Positions 28,172 to 38,432 of a stretch of DNA of 64,000 nt are shown one piece after another. Made by a program: the position numbers and the translations under genes. The notes under the pieces were generated by a model. That model saw only the letters and a list, made by a program, of their open reading frames with translations. It ran no database searches and was not told the DNA's origin. The stretch covers positions 1 to 64,000 of the forward strand of contig DUNB01000113.1 in assembly GCA_012839585.1 (NCBI GenBank), written 5' to 3'. Numbering within the stretch: position 1 is the stretch's first letter; each line of letters starts with the position of its first letter. This DNA is from Alcaligenaceae bacterium (GTDB taxonomy: Bacteria; Pseudomonadota; Gammaproteobacteria; Burkholderiales; Burkholderiaceae_B).

Positions 28172-29404
28172 GTGAAACGACGTGTCGTAATTACCGGCCT
28201 GGGTATTGTTTCCCCTGTAGGCAACGATATCACTACCGCATGGGATAACATCGTTAATGGGCGTTCGGGTATCGGGCGTATTACGCATTTCGATCCCTCG
28301 GCTTTTACCGCCCAAATAGCGGGTGAGGTTAAAGATTTTGATGTCACCAAGTACATCTCTGCCAAAGAAACCAAACAAATGGATACCTTTATCCATTACG
28401 GTATTGCAGCAGGTGTGCAGGCGTGGCAGGACGCTGGCCTAGAAATTACCGAAGACAATGCTGATCGCGTAGGCGTGATTGTTGGCTCGGGTATTGGCGG
28501 TTTACCGCGCATCGAGGCCACGCAAGCCGAGTTCCTCGAACGTGGTCCGCGCCGTATTTCCCCTTTCTTTGTACCGGGATCCTTGGTGAACCTGGTATCT
28601 GGACAGCTCTCAATTATGCTAGGTCTAAAAGGCCCTAGCTATGCGGTTGTCTCTGCATGTACTACTGGTTTGCACTCCATTGGTGATGCCGCTCGTTTAA
28701 TCGAGTACGGTGATGCTGATGTGATGGTAGCTGGTGGTGCTGAGGCCACTGTGTCCCCACTAGGGATTGGTGGTTTTGCGGCAATGCGCGCTTTATCTAC
28801 CCGCAATGACGATCCAGAAACAGCCTCCCGCCCTTGGGACAAAGACCGTGATGGTTTTGTGATGGGCGAGGGTGCGGGTGTTCTAGTGCTAGAGGAATAC
28901 GAACACGCTAAAAAACGTGGTGCTCGTATTTATGGCGAGTTTGTCGGCTATGGTATGAGCTCTGATGCTCACCACATTACAACGCCAGATAGCGATGGTC
29001 CTCGTCGTGGCATGCTTAATGCATTGCGTAACGGCGGCATTAACCCAACCGAAATTGATTACATCAATGCGCATGGTACATCCACGCCACTAGGTGATAT
29101 CAATGAAACCGAATCCATTAAATTGGCATTGGGCGATCACGCTAAAAAAGTTGTAGTGAACTCGACCAAATCCATGACCGGTCACCTATTAGGTGCGGCA
29201 GGTGGTATCGAGGCCGTATTTACTACGCTGGCTTTATATAATCAAATCTCACCGCCTACAATTAATATTTTTAATCAAGATCCTGCCTGTGACTTAGATT
29301 ACAGCGCAAATCAGGCCCGTGATTTGAAAATTGATGTGGCCATGTCCAACTCCTTTGGATTTGGTGGCACCAATGGCACAATGGTGTTACGACGTTTGTC
29401 TTAA
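28172..29404 (+). CDS. fabF: 3-oxoacyl-ACP synthase II
   Basis: FabF elongates acyl-ACP, including the palmitoleate to vaccenate step. The 410-residue enzyme has the catalytic C163 in SACTTGLHS and the two histidines in NAHGTSTPLGD and TGHLLGAAGG. It starts with GTG at 28172, preceded by TAGGAG. It is the last gene of the fab cluster before the envelope-stress genes. Confidence 0.96.
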   Translation: MKRRVVITGLGIVSPVGNDITTAWDNIVNGRSGIGRITHFDPSAFTAQIAGEVKDFDVTKYISAKETKQMDTFIHYGIAAGVQAWQDAGLEITEDNADRVGVIVGSGIGGLPRIEATQAEFLERGPRRISPFFVPGSLVNLVSGQLSIMLGLKGPSYAVVSACTTGLHSIGDAARLIEYGDADVMVAGGAEATVSPLGIGGFAAMRALSTRNDDPETASRPWDKDRDGFVMGEGAGVLVLEEYEHAKKRGARIYGEFVGYGMSSDAHHITTPDSDGPRRGMLNALRNGGINPTEIDYINAHGTSTPLGDINETESIKLALGDHAKKVVVNSTKSMTGHLLGAAGGIEAVFTTLALYNQISPPTINIFNQDPACDLDYSANQARDLKIDVAMSNSFGFGGTNGTMVLRRLS

Positions 29405-29408
29405 TACC

Positions 29409-29852
29409 ATGCTAAATCAAGCCCAACATTGGCAAACACGTACACCCATACGTGTGCGCGTGTTGGGCTTGTTGTTTTTTGTACTGCTAATCGCCATGAT
29501 TGGACTGCTGTGGCGCAATTGGGGGTACTCGCTGTGGGTCTATTCCCCTATTGGGGCATTTCTTTTGCTCGCTTTGACCCGGGCTTTGTGGTCTCAACCC
29601 AGACTGTCTTTGTTTTTTGATGAGAACAACGGGTTTTGCTTCGTAGACGATAACATTACGGAGTCCGTATCTATTGCTCAGTTTTGGTATAGTCCTTTTG
29701 CGATTTCATTAACGGTCATAGTCCAAGGAAAAACGCGATTGTTGGTGTTTTGGCGTAGTGCGCTAACACCAGAGGCCTGGAGACAATTGCATCTTCAGCT
29801 ATTGCGTTATCAGCTTCAGTATCAATTTGCGGATTATAAAGGTGCACCATGA
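29409..29852 (+). CDS. YgfX-like small membrane protein
   Basis: A 147-residue protein with two adjacent membrane helices (about residues 18-55: LGLLFFVLLIAMIGLLW and WVYSPIGAFLLLAL), then a soluble part with the pattern FWYSPFAISLTV and LLVFWRSALTPEAWRQL. This layout and position between fabF and rpoE correspond to the YgfX/CptA-type family seen in betaproteobacteria; the family link is moderate and the function unknown. The start at 29409 is chosen over an upstream one inside fabF. Its last bases overlap rpoE (ATGA). Confidence 0.75.
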   Translation: MLNQAQHWQTRTPIRVRVLGLLFFVLLIAMIGLLWRNWGYSLWVYSPIGAFLLLALTRALWSQPRLSLFFDENNGFCFVDDNITESVSIAQFWYSPFAISLTVIVQGKTRLLVFWRSALTPEAWRQLHLQLLRYQLQYQFADYKGAP

Positions 29853-30433
29853 GTCATGATGTAGACCAAGAATTAGTACGTCAGGTGCAGCAGGGCAATA
29901 AACGAGCCTTTGATCTGTTAGTGATTAAATACCAGCGCCGTATCATGCGTCTGTTAGCACGTATGATTAATGATCCCGCTGAGGTAGAGGACGTCGCCCA
30001 AGAAACCTTTATCAAAGCGTATAGAGCTTTGCCACAGTTTAGAGGCGATAGTCATTTTTATACTTGGCTATATCGCATTGCGATTAACTCTGCGCGCAAT
30101 TGGCAGGCCGCTAAACAGCGCCGCCCTATGCAATTAAATGAGTATGAGAACGAAGAGGGTGAAACTTTTAGCCCTGCTGACACTCTAACTGATATCAATA
30201 CGCCTGAGTCTGAGTTAATCAGTAGACAGGTTGCGGATACGATCAAGACCGCTATTGAGGCGCTTCCCGAAGAATTACGTAATGCAATTTTATTACGCGA
30301 AATAGAGGGGCTCAGTTACGAAGAAATTGCCGAAACCATGGGTTGTCCTATAGGAACCGTTCGATCTCGTATATTTAGAGCACGGGAAGCTATTACAGAA
30401 CAGTTACGACAGGTACGAGAAAGTAGCCGCTAA
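29849..30433 (+). CDS. rpoE: RNA polymerase sigma-E factor
   Basis: An ECF sigma factor (194 residues) with region 2 (DLLVIKYQRRIMRLL, AQETFIKAYRALPQF, WLYRIAINSARN) and region 4 (LPEELRNAILLREIEGLSYEEIA, GTVRSRIFRAREAI). It controls the response to envelope stress. It is followed by its anti-sigma factor and co-regulator, then the periplasmic protease, the standard RpoE regulon head. Confidence 0.95.
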   Translation: MSHDVDQELVRQVQQGNKRAFDLLVIKYQRRIMRLLARMINDPAEVEDVAQETFIKAYRALPQFRGDSHFYTWLYRIAINSARNWQAAKQRRPMQLNEYENEEGETFSPADTLTDINTPESELISRQVADTIKTAIEALPEELRNAILLREIEGLSYEEIAETMGCPIGTVRSRIFRAREAITEQLRQVRESSR

Positions 30434-30447
30434 GGAAAGCCATTATT

Positions 30448-30924
30448 ATGCAAGCTAAACCGAATAATAATCACGATGAGAAACAGGTTCATAGCCTAGA
30501 AGAATCTATTTCTCTTTGGTTGGATAACGAACAAAGCATTGATGCGGATCAGCTTGATAGTCCTTATGGCCGCCAGCTTTGGGAAAACTATCATCTGATT
30601 GGTGATGTGCTACGCAGCGAAGAGCTCGCCATTGAACCTTCGGAATTATTTTATGCTCGTCTCTCTAAAGCGATTGACGAAGAGCCTATTGTTTTTGCAC
30701 CTAAAGCTTTAAAGCCTCCTATGTGGCGTCGTTGGCTAGTTCCTACGGCGGCGGTTAGTGCTGCCTTGTTGGCCACGCTTTGGTTTGTACAGCCAGAGCC
30801 CGTGACCGAAGTATCCCCTATATTGGCGAATGCCGATGATTTATGGGGCGATTACATCGATGCCCACCGCTCTTTAACGGGTGGTGGCTTGGCGACTTAT
30901 GCGTCTTATACAGTAGGTAATTAA
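30448..30924 (+). CDS. rseA: Anti-sigma-E factor RseA
   Basis: A 158-residue inner-membrane protein that holds RpoE inactive. The N-terminal cytoplasmic part carries the RseA pattern (ESISLWLDNE, WENYHLIGDVLRSE); one membrane helix lies at about residues 95-112 (LVPTAAVSAALLATLWFV); the rest is periplasmic and short. It starts 15 bases after rpoE and ends two bases before rseB. Confidence 0.88.
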   Translation: MQAKPNNNHDEKQVHSLEESISLWLDNEQSIDADQLDSPYGRQLWENYHLIGDVLRSEELAIEPSELFYARLSKAIDEEPIVFAPKALKPPMWRRWLVPTAAVSAALLATLWFVQPEPVTEVSPILANADDLWGDYIDAHRSLTGGGLATYASYTVGN

Positions 30925-30926
30925 CG

Positions 30927-31913
30927 ATGACACGTTGGTTAAAAAACCTAGGCTGGCTCATGTGCATGGGGTGGATGGGACTATCCAGTGCACAAGCTGA
31001 AACGGCTCCTTCTGAATTAACTATGTTGTTGCAGCAGGTCCAACAGGCGGCCCGCCAGTTGGACTACTCAGGGATGCTTAGTTACAGTAACGAGGCGGGT
31101 GTGCAGTCCATGCGTTTAATCCATGTGGTGGATGGCAAAGGTGAGCGTGAGCGGCTAGAGGTCCTAGACGGTGCCGCCCGAGAATTCATTCGAGCAAATG
31201 ACATCACGCATTGCTTACTACCTGATCAACAGGTGGTAATCCAGGAAAAAGCACGTGACGATCGCTTCCCCGCCTTTTTAACGGGTGATGTGACCCAGCT
31301 AGATCAGTATTACGACTTTGAAATAGGGCCAGTACAGCGCGTTGGTGGCAGGCAATGCCAACAATATAGCTTAATGCCTAAAGATAATTGGCGTTATGGT
31401 TATACGATGTGTGTGGACCAAAGCCAGCACCTACTATTAAAGCTGCAAACGCTTTCACGGCATGCTGAACCCAAGGTCTTAAATCAAGTGGCTTTTGCTA
31501 ATGTGGTTATTGGCAAAGAGGTGGACGTGAGTGCGCTGAAGACCGCTTGGAAGTACAATGAATGGAAAGTGATTGCCGCAAATTTAGAACAGACTAATTT
31601 AGCTGCTCAAGGCTGGCGAATTCCTTATCCCATTGGTTTTCAGCCTGTCACTGAAATCAATCGATTTATACGTACTGAACGTCAAGTCGCCCAGTTGGTG
31701 TTGTCAGATGGTTTGGCTTCGATTTCTATTTTCATCGAACCCGTCGATGATTACAGCCAACGCCTCAAGGCCGACCCCGGCTCCAAAAAAGGCAGTATTC
31801 ATTTATATCGCAAACGAATTGGTGATTTTTGGTTAACAGCCACTGGTGAAGTTCCACTCGAGACCTTACATTATTTGGGTAACAACACGGAATTTGTTCC
31901 TGTCACTAAATAA
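30927..31913 (+). CDS. rseB: Sigma-E regulatory protein RseB (MucB)
   Basis: RseB is a periplasmic protein that binds RseA and senses mislocalised lipopolysaccharide. The 328-residue chain has a signal peptide (WLMCMGWMGLSSAQA), then the MucB/RseB N-terminal lipid-binding-like domain (about 30-200; LDYSGMLSY, LIHVVDGKGERERLE) and the smaller C-terminal domain (215-325). Two bases separate it from rseA. Confidence 0.9.
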   Translation: MTRWLKNLGWLMCMGWMGLSSAQAETAPSELTMLLQQVQQAARQLDYSGMLSYSNEAGVQSMRLIHVVDGKGERERLEVLDGAAREFIRANDITHCLLPDQQVVIQEKARDDRFPAFLTGDVTQLDQYYDFEIGPVQRVGGRQCQQYSLMPKDNWRYGYTMCVDQSQHLLLKLQTLSRHAEPKVLNQVAFANVVIGKEVDVSALKTAWKYNEWKVIAANLEQTNLAAQGWRIPYPIGFQPVTEINRFIRTERQVAQLVLSDGLASISIFIEPVDDYSQRLKADPGSKKGSIHLYRKRIGDFWLTATGEVPLETLHYLGNNTEFVPVTK

Positions 31914-31936
31914 AAACAACTTACGGAGTCCATTTA

Positions 31937-33403
31937 ATGCTAATGCGCACCACAAAAATTCGTCATACAGTTAGCCGTCTTTCTCTTGCCGTCGCCTTAG
32001 GTTTGGGCCTAGGTATGGGAGCCTCTCCGGTGATGGCTCAAACTGCAACCCCACCTGCTGTGGTGTTGCCTGACTTTAGTCAGATCGTAGAGAAAACGGA
32101 GAAGTCCGTGGTGAATATTCGCACCACAGAGTCCATTCCAGTACGCCCAGCCATGGGGGGGAATGGGGATCCTTATGACCTGTTTCGTTGGTTCTTCGGT
32201 CCAGACTTTATGCCGCCTGGACCAGGTAACGGTCCTCATCGCGGTAATCCTCCCTCCCAAGAAGAGCGTGTGGTTCCGCGTGGGGTAGGGTCGGGCTTTA
32301 TTATTTCGGCAGATGGTTACATCCTAACCAATAACCACGTGATTGCTGACGCTAAGGATATCTTTGTGACCTTGGTGGATGGCAAGGAATACAAGGCCAA
32401 AGTCATTGGCGCCGATGAACGCACGGATGTCGCTCTAATTAAAGTCGAGGCCAAAGACCTACCTCCGCTAACGATTGGTAATCCAGCGGACCTGAAAAAA
32501 GGTCAGTGGGTGATGGCCATTGGTTCACCATTTGGCCTGGATTCTACCGTGACCGTGGGTATTGTTAGTGCGATCAACCGTGATACCGGCGACTACTTAC
32601 CCTTCATTCAGACTGATGTGGCGGTGAACCCAGGTAACTCGGGTGGTCCATTGCTTAACTTGTCTGGTGAGGTCGTAGGGGTGAACTCGCAGATTGTGTC
32701 TCGCAGTGGTGGCTTTATGGGGATTTCCTTAGCCATTCCTATCGACGAGGCCATGAATGTGGTTGAGCAACTTAAAACCCACGGCAAAGTGACGCGCGGT
32801 AGAATAGGGGTGCAGATCACTGATGTTAGCGAGGACGTTGCCAAGGCCCTCGGTCTCAAAGATAGCAAAGGGGCATTGGTGAGCAATGTCGAGGACGGTG
32901 GTCCTGCCGCTAAGGCTGGCATCCGAAATGGGGATGTGATTTTGAGCTTTGACGGCAAAGAAATCAAACAAATGAGTGATCTTCCCCGTATTGTTGGTGC
33001 AGTTCAACCTGGTAACAAGGTAAACGTAGAGGTATGGCGTAAAGGCAAAACCCTGACGCTTAAAACCGAGGTCGGCGAACTAACCACGGGCACTGCAAAG
33101 AAACCAGAGGCTGAGCCTACAGCAGAAATAGATCGTTTGGGTCTAGGGGTAGAGCCTTTAGCCGAAGCCGATTTAAATCGCTTAGGTGTCAGCAGTGGGG
33201 TAAAAGTCACACGCGCTGGTCAGCCCGCTACGCAGTCTGGTATTACCGAGGGTGATATTATCTTACAGATCAATAATCATGACGATTTAGATATAAATAG
33301 TTATCAGCGCATAGTAAAATCTCTGACTGCAGGGGAAAATGCCGCACTTTTGGTAGTGCGTGGTAACAACGCCCAATGGGTACTGGTACAACCAACCAAG
33401 TAA
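31937..33403 (+). CDS. mucD: Periplasmic serine protease, DegP/MucD (HtrA) family
   Basis: This HtrA protease degrades or refolds damaged envelope proteins. It has 488 residues: signal peptide (LGLGLGMGASPVMAQ), trypsin-like domain with triad H134 (NNHVIAD), D164 (TDVALIKV) and S235 (PGNSGGPLL), then two PDZ domains (about 285-375 and 395-485). ACGGAG precedes the ATG. It ends the rpoE-rseA-rseB unit, as is typical of beta- and gammaproteobacteria. Confidence 0.94.
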   Translation: MLMRTTKIRHTVSRLSLAVALGLGLGMGASPVMAQTATPPAVVLPDFSQIVEKTEKSVVNIRTTESIPVRPAMGGNGDPYDLFRWFFGPDFMPPGPGNGPHRGNPPSQEERVVPRGVGSGFIISADGYILTNNHVIADAKDIFVTLVDGKEYKAKVIGADERTDVALIKVEAKDLPPLTIGNPADLKKGQWVMAIGSPFGLDSTVTVGIVSAINRDTGDYLPFIQTDVAVNPGNSGGPLLNLSGEVVGVNSQIVSRSGGFMGISLAIPIDEAMNVVEQLKTHGKVTRGRIGVQITDVSEDVAKALGLKDSKGALVSNVEDGGPAAKAGIRNGDVILSFDGKEIKQMSDLPRIVGAVQPGNKVNVEVWRKGKTLTLKTEVGELTTGTAKKPEAEPTAEIDRLGLGVEPLAEADLNRLGVSSGVKVTRAGQPATQSGITEGDIILQINNHDDLDINSYQRIVKSLTAGENAALLVVRGNNAQWVLVQPTK

Positions 33404-33435
33404 CCCGCTAAAAAGGCTAAACTAGACAGCCAACG

Positions 33436-33462
33436 CAGGGGCGCTCTGGGCGTCCCTGTTTT
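33436..33462 (+). terminator. Terminator after mucD
   Basis: CAGGGGCGC pairs with GCGTCCCTG (one G-T pair), followed by TTTTG. It separates the envelope-stress unit from lepA. Confidence 0.7.
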
Positions 33463-33511
33463 GTATTGATGGGCTGGTTCCGATTAACAGGTTGTTTTTT
33501 TATTTGGGTCT

Positions 33512-35308
33512 ATGGATCTTATCCGCAACTTTTCTATTATTGCTCATATCGACCACGGTAAATCTACCTTGGCTGATCGTTTAATCCAACGCTGTGGCGG
33601 TCTAGAAGATCGAGAAATGTCCACACAGGTCTTGGATTCAATGGATATCGAGCGAGAGCGTGGCATTACGATTAAGGCGCAAACCGCAGCACTTAATTAC
33701 AAAGCCAAAGACGGTAAAACCTACCGTTTAAATTTAATTGACACGCCTGGACACGTGGACTTTTCTTACGAGGTCAGCCGCTCCTTACAAGCCTGTGAAG
33801 GTGCCTTACTGGTAGTAGATGCCTCCCAAGGGGTAGAGGCGCAAACCGTTGCCACCTGTTATACCGCACTAGAGCAAGACCTAGAAGTCATCCCTGTATT
33901 AAATAAAATTGATTTGCCTTCTGCCGACCCCGACTCGGCACGTCAAGAGATTGAGGACGTGATTGGCATTGATGCCTCGGAGGCCATTCCTGCCAGTGCG
34001 AAAACTGGGCAAGGTATAGAAGACATCCTTGAAGCCATTGTGGCGCATATTCCTGCTCCAACCGGCAATACAGAAGCACCGCTACAAGCACTGATTATTG
34101 ACTCCTGGTTTGATAACTATGTGGGCGTAGTGATGTTGGTACGCATTATGAATGGCGTACTAAAACATCGCGATAAAATTCAAATGATGGCCAATGGGTC
34201 TAACCACATTTGTGAACAGATCGGGATGTTTACTCCCAAAGCCACACCGGTAGAGCAATTATCGGCCGGAGAAGTGGGCTTTGTGGTCACAGGGATCAAG
34301 GAACTAGAACAGGCCAAGGTGGGTGATACCATCACGCACAGTGGTAACAAAGCCGCTGCTGCGCCTTTGCCTGGTTTTAAAGAGGTCAAGCCTCAGGTTT
34401 TCGCTGGGGTGTACCCGGTAGAAAGTAGCGAATACGATCAGCTGCGCGACTCCTTAGAAAAGCTCAAACTAAATGATGCCTCATTGATGTTTGAACCCGA
34501 GGTCTCGCAGGCGCTAGGTTTTGGTTTCCGTTGTGGCTTCCTGGGTCTATTGCACTTAGAAATTGTCCAAGAGCGCTTAGAGCGCGAATTTGATATGGAC
34601 ATCATCACCACGGCACCTTCGGTGGTTTACGAGGTACACCGTAATGATGGCGAGGTGCTGATGATCGATAGCCCTTCGCGCATGCCTGATGTAGGCCAAA
34701 TCGCAGAAATTCGTGAACCAATTGTGCAGGTGACCTTACTGATGCCCCAAGACTATGTGGGCCCAGTGATGACACTGTGTAATCAAAAACGAGGCGTTCA
34801 GGTCAATATGACCTATTTAGGTCGCCAAGTTAGCCTGGTCTACGAAATCCCTCTCGCAGAAATTGTGCTGGATTTCTTTGATAGGCTGAAATCGGTATCG
34901 CGTGGCTATGCTTCGATGGACTACGAGTTCATTGAGTATCGCGCGGCGGATGTGGTCAAAGTTGATTTACTTATCAACGGTGATCGTGTTGATGCGCTTT
35001 CCATGATTGTGCATCGTCAAGGCGCCAGATACCGTGGCCGCGAAGTAGTATCCAAAATGCGTGGTATTATTCCGCGCCAGATGTTTGATATTGCGATTCA
35101 GGCGGCCATTGGCGCCGAGGTTATCGCCCGTGAAAACGTTAAAGCCCTGCGTAAAAACGTATTGGCCAAATGTTACGGTGGTGATATTTCTCGCAAGAAA
35201 AAACTCATTGAGAAGCAAAAAGAAGGTAAAAAGCGCATGAAACAAGTGGGGAACGTAGAGATTCCTCAAGAGGCTTTCTTAGCGATTTTACAAGTCGAAG
35301 ACAAATAA
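33512..35308 (+). CDS. lepA: Elongation factor 4 (LepA) GTPase
   Basis: EF4 is a ribosome-associated translational GTPase involved in initiation/assembly and elongation stress. The 598-residue protein has G1 [10 protein letters not shown]3 DTPGHVDF and G4 NKIDLP, domains II-IV, and the LepA-specific C-terminal domain ending with [18 protein letters not shown]. It lies directly before lepB, the conserved lepA-lepB pair. Confidence 0.96.
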   Translation: MDLIRNFSIIAHIDHGKSTLADRLIQRCGGLEDREMSTQVLDSMDIERERGITIKAQTAALNYKAKDGKTYRLNLIDTPGHVDFSYEVSRSLQACEGALLVVDASQGVEAQTVATCYTALEQDLEVIPVLNKIDLPSADPDSARQEIEDVIGIDASEAIPASAKTGQGIEDILEAIVAHIPAPTGNTEAPLQALIIDSWFDNYVGVVMLVRIMNGVLKHRDKIQMMANGSNHICEQIGMFTPKATPVEQLSAGEVGFVVTGIKELEQAKVGDTITHSGNKAAAAPLPGFKEVKPQVFAGVYPVESSEYDQLRDSLEKLKLNDASLMFEPEVSQALGFGFRCGFLGLLHLEIVQERLEREFDMDIITTAPSVVYEVHRNDGEVLMIDSPSRMPDVGQIAEIREPIVQVTLLMPQDYVGPVMTLCNQKRGVQVNMTYLGRQVSLVYEIPLAEIVLDFFDRLKSVSRGYASMDYEFIEYRAADVVKVDLLINGDRVDALSMIVHRQGARYRGREVVSKMRGIIPRQMFDIAIQAAIGAEVIARENVKALRKNVLAKCYGGDISRKKKLIEKQKEGKKRMKQVGNVEIPQEAFLAILQVEDK

Positions 35309-35323
35309 CAAACGGTGTCGCAT

Positions 35324-36208
35324 ATGCGTTGGGACTTCTCCCTGATTTTATTTATTTTGTTGGTGATTACGGGAATCATTTGGTTTTGGGATCGTTATGC
35401 ATTGGCGGCCAAACGGCGGCAGCAAGCCGATGCAGCAGCGGCCAGCGTGCCGCATGTGCCCGGACTAAGCCCGCAACAACAGCAAGAGCTTAAAGACGAG
35501 GCCCGCGCCAAAGCAGGTGCGATGTCATGGTGGGTAGAATACGGGGTGAGCTTTTTCCCCGTGATTCTCTTTGTTTTTGTTTTGCGTTCGTTTATTTTTG
35601 AGCCATTTCGCATTCCGTCGGGTTCTATGTTGCCCACTTTGCAAAACGGTGATTTTATTTTGGTAAATAAATTCCAATATGGGGTGCGTTTACCTATTGT
35701 TAACAAAAAGATTATTCCTCTGGCTGACCCCAAAGCTGGTGATGTATTGGTTTTTAAATACCCAGTAGAACCTGGTGTTGATTACATCAAACGTGTAGTA
35801 GGGGTGGCGGGCGATACTGTCCATTACGAGGGCAAGCGTCTGTATGTGAATAACAAGCAGGTGGATTTAGCCCCCAATGGTCAGTACTTTGAACCGGATC
35901 GACATAATTATGTGTCGCAGTTCACCGAACAGTTAGGGGATAAGCCTCACCAAATTTTATTAAATACCCAACAACATCAGGATTTCATGCCAATTTCACG
36001 TTTTCCCTATTTGGAAAACTGTGATTACACACGCCAATCAGTACGTTGCGTGGTGCCGGATGGACATTATTTTGTAATGGGTGATAACCGTGATAACAGC
36101 TTAGATAGCCGTTATTGGGGTTTTGTACCGGATGAAAATGTAGTGGGTCGCGCATTTTTCATTTGGATGAATTTTAGCGAACCCGGTCGTATAGGACGAT
36201 TCCACTAA
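35324..36208 (+). CDS. lepB: Signal peptidase I
   Basis: LepB removes signal peptides at the periplasmic face of the inner membrane. Two N-terminal membrane helices (residues 4-22 and about 68-85) anchor the catalytic domain with S101 (IPSGSMLPT) and the general base K156 ([11 protein letters not shown]); the box [12 protein letters not shown] is also there. I chose the ATG at 35324 (294 residues), preceded by GGTG; a GTG at 35315 would add three residues. The stop shares a base with the rnc start (TAATG). Confidence 0.93.
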   Translation: MRWDFSLILFILLVITGIIWFWDRYALAAKRRQQADAAAASVPHVPGLSPQQQQELKDEARAKAGAMSWWVEYGVSFFPVILFVFVLRSFIFEPFRIPSGSMLPTLQNGDFILVNKFQYGVRLPIVNKKIIPLADPKAGDVLVFKYPVEPGVDYIKRVVGVAGDTVHYEGKRLYVNNKQVDLAPNGQYFEPDRHNYVSQFTEQLGDKPHQILLNTQQHQDFMPISRFPYLENCDYTRQSVRCVVPDGHYFVMGDNRDNSLDSRYWGFVPDENVVGRAFFIWMNFSEPGRIGRFH

Positions 36209-36927
36209 TGGCAGCACGGCTTACTCAATTACAAGACGCCATCGATTACCAGTTTAAAAACATTGCTTTACTAGAACAAGCAGTCACACATCGTAGCCAC
36301 AATGCTAAGCATAACGAGCGTCTAGAGTTTTTAGGTGACTCAGTATTGAATTTTATTGTTGCGTCCTTGTTGTATAAACAGTTTGATCGTATTGATGAGG
36401 GTGATTTATCCCGTTTGCGAGCAAATTTAGTTAAACAAGCTACTTTGGCCGAGATTGCGCAACGACTAGCGCTGTCTGATTTTTTACGCTTAGGTGAAGG
36501 CGAGCTAAAAAGTGGTGGGTTCAGACGACCTTCTATTTTGTCAGATGCGCTAGAAGCCGTTTTCGGTGCTGTCTATTTGGATGGTGGTTTTGAGGCCGCC
36601 TCCTATGTGGTAGGGCGTCAATATGAGCCTATTTTACTAACGGTGGACCCAAAAACATTGGGCAAAGACCCCAAAACGCTGCTGCAGGAAATGCTGCAAG
36701 GACGACGTTTGGAGCTGCCGTTGTATTTAGTTGTTGCTACACATGGTGCGGCGCACAGTCAGGTGTTTGACGTGGAGTGCCGCATTGATAAGCTTGATAT
36801 TGTGGTGCAAGCCAGTGGCAGTAGCCGCCGTGCGGCCGAGCAGGCTGCGGCCTTGCAAGCTATCGAGCTCGTAGAGGCGATTGAGCCGACCAAAACCGGT
36901 CGTACGGCTCGTCGTGCTCGTCACTAA
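36208..36927 (+). CDS. rnc: Ribonuclease III
   Basis: RNase III cuts double-stranded RNA, including rRNA precursors. The 239-residue protein has the signature [13 protein letters not shown], the second acidic cluster [16 protein letters not shown], and a C-terminal dsRNA-binding domain (about 152-225; [22 protein letters not shown]). The lepB-rnc-era-recO order is the classical one. Confidence 0.95.
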   Translation: MAARLTQLQDAIDYQFKNIALLEQAVTHRSHNAKHNERLEFLGDSVLNFIVASLLYKQFDRIDEGDLSRLRANLVKQATLAEIAQRLALSDFLRLGEGELKSGGFRRPSILSDALEAVFGAVYLDGGFEAASYVVGRQYEPILLTVDPKTLGKDPKTLLQEMLQGRRLELPLYLVVATHGAAHSQVFDVECRIDKLDIVVQASGSSRRAAEQAAALQAIELVEAIEPTKTGRTARRARH

Positions 36928-36946
36928 TATTTACTCAGGATACTGA

Positions 36947-37840
36947 ATGAGTTTTGATTCTGATTTTCGCTGCGGCTTTGTTACCGTGGTGGGACGCCCT
37001 AATGTGGGCAAGTCTACGCTAACAAACGCTTTGATTGGCGCCAAGATCTCCATTGTGTCACGCAAGGCACAAACCACCCGTCATCGCATCAACAGTGTAT
37101 TGACGCGTGAAAAAGAACAATTTGTTTTTGTAGATACCCCTGGTTTTCAAACACGTCATGGCGGGCTCATGAACCGTATGATGAACCGGGTGGTGACGCA
37201 GTCTCTTACCGATGTGGATGTGGTGCTGCATGTGGTAGAGGCGGGCAAGTGGAACGAAGGGGACGAACAGTTGATTCCTTTGTTCCCCAAGGATGCGGCC
37301 GTGATTTTGGTTGTGAACAAAGTGGATCTGTTCAAAAACAAAGCAGAGCTATTGCCTTATATTGCACAGGTGGCTGCTAAATATGATTATGCCGCCGTAT
37401 TACCCGTGAGTGCACAACGCGGGGTGCAGTTAGACACCTTATTGGACGAGGTCGCTAAATACCTGCCTGTGAACGAACCCATGTTCGAAGAAGACACCAT
37501 TACCGATCGCTCCATGCGTTTTATTGCGGCCGAACTATTGCGTGAAAAGATTTTCCGTTTGGTGGGTGATGAGCTGCCTTATGGGTGTGCGGTCATGATT
37601 GAACAATGGGAAGAAAACGAGACTGGGGCGCGCATTGCGGCCTGTGTGTTGGTCGAACGCGAAGGGCACCGTCCCATTCTGTTGGGTGAAGGTGGACAGC
37701 ACATGAAACGTATCGCCACAGAAGCTCGTCAAGACATTCAAAACCTACTTGAAAAACCAGTGTATTTGGATGTGTATGTCAAAGTACGCAAAGGTTGGAC
37801 TGAGCGCGAGGCCACACTGCGCGAATTAGGACATGAGTAA
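36947..37840 (+). CDS. era: GTPase Era (16S rRNA maturation)
   Basis: Era binds the 3' end of 16S rRNA and assists 30S assembly. The 297-residue protein has G1 GRPNVGKST, G3 DTPG, G4 NKVD and a C-terminal KH domain (GEGGQHMKRIATEARQDI). Its stop overlaps the start of recO by eight bases. Confidence 0.96.
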   Translation: MSFDSDFRCGFVTVVGRPNVGKSTLTNALIGAKISIVSRKAQTTRHRINSVLTREKEQFVFVDTPGFQTRHGGLMNRMMNRVVTQSLTDVDVVLHVVEAGKWNEGDEQLIPLFPKDAAVILVVNKVDLFKNKAELLPYIAQVAAKYDYAAVLPVSAQRGVQLDTLLDEVAKYLPVNEPMFEEDTITDRSMRFIAAELLREKIFRLVGDELPYGCAVMIEQWEENETGARIAACVLVEREGHRPILLGEGGQHMKRIATEARQDIQNLLEKPVYLDVYVKVRKGWTEREATLRELGHE

Positions 37841-38432
37841 TAGACGGCAACGTGTGGCTGAGGCCGCAAGTTACCTACTGCATGCAACGGCCTGGAAAGA
37901 AAGCTCTCTAATCACGCAAATGTTTACGCGGGATTATGGCATCGTTGCAATGGTGGCAAAGGGCGCTAAGCGCCCTTATTCGGCTCTGAAGCCAGTGCTG
38001 TTGAATTTTCAGCCTCTGTTGCTTTCGTGGACTGGGGCGAATGAAATTAAAACCTTAACGCGGGCCGAATTAGCTGGCTTACACCCGCTATCGGGGCGCG
38101 CCTTAATGTCGGCGTGGTATATGAACGAGTTGCTGTTGCGTTTGTTACCTCGCGAAGACCCACATCCTGCTCTCTTTGATCAATACAAAGTGGCGCTGCA
38201 GGCCTTGACCTTAGGCCAGCAAAGTGCGGCTTTGACCTTGCGTCGTTTTGAATGGTTGCTCTTACAGGAAACCGGCTATGGCTTGGATGTGGCCACACCG
38301 GATTTTAATGATCCTGAATTAGAACCACAGTTACGGCAGCAGTTACGACGTCGCATTGATTATTTGCTAGGTCGGCCATTACGTACACGGGATGTGTTGA
38401 TGGAACTAAGGGAATTACAAGAGCATGCTTGA
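37833..38432 (+). CDS. recO: DNA repair protein RecO, unusually short
   Basis: RecO loads RecA at SSB-coated gaps together with RecR. The N-terminal OB fold is clear (ASYLLHATAWKESSLITQMFTRDYG, VAKGAKRPYSALKPVL), as are the helical part (LMSAWYMNELLLRLL) and the final helix (LLGRPLRTRDVLMELREL). But only 199 residues are present, against about 230-260 usual, because GYGLDV jumps straight to the last helices. The central segment that normally holds CxxC-type zinc ligands and the SPxxG loop is missing. The frame is clean and coupled to both neighbours by eight-base overlaps, so I take it as a real short RecO, not a sequencing break. Confidence 0.85.
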   Translation: MSNRRQRVAEAASYLLHATAWKESSLITQMFTRDYGIVAMVAKGAKRPYSALKPVLLNFQPLLLSWTGANEIKTLTRAELAGLHPLSGRALMSAWYMNELLLRLLPREDPHPALFDQYKVALQALTLGQQSAALTLRRFEWLLLQETGYGLDVATPDFNDPELEPQLRQQLRRRIDYLLGRPLRTRDVLMELRELQEHA

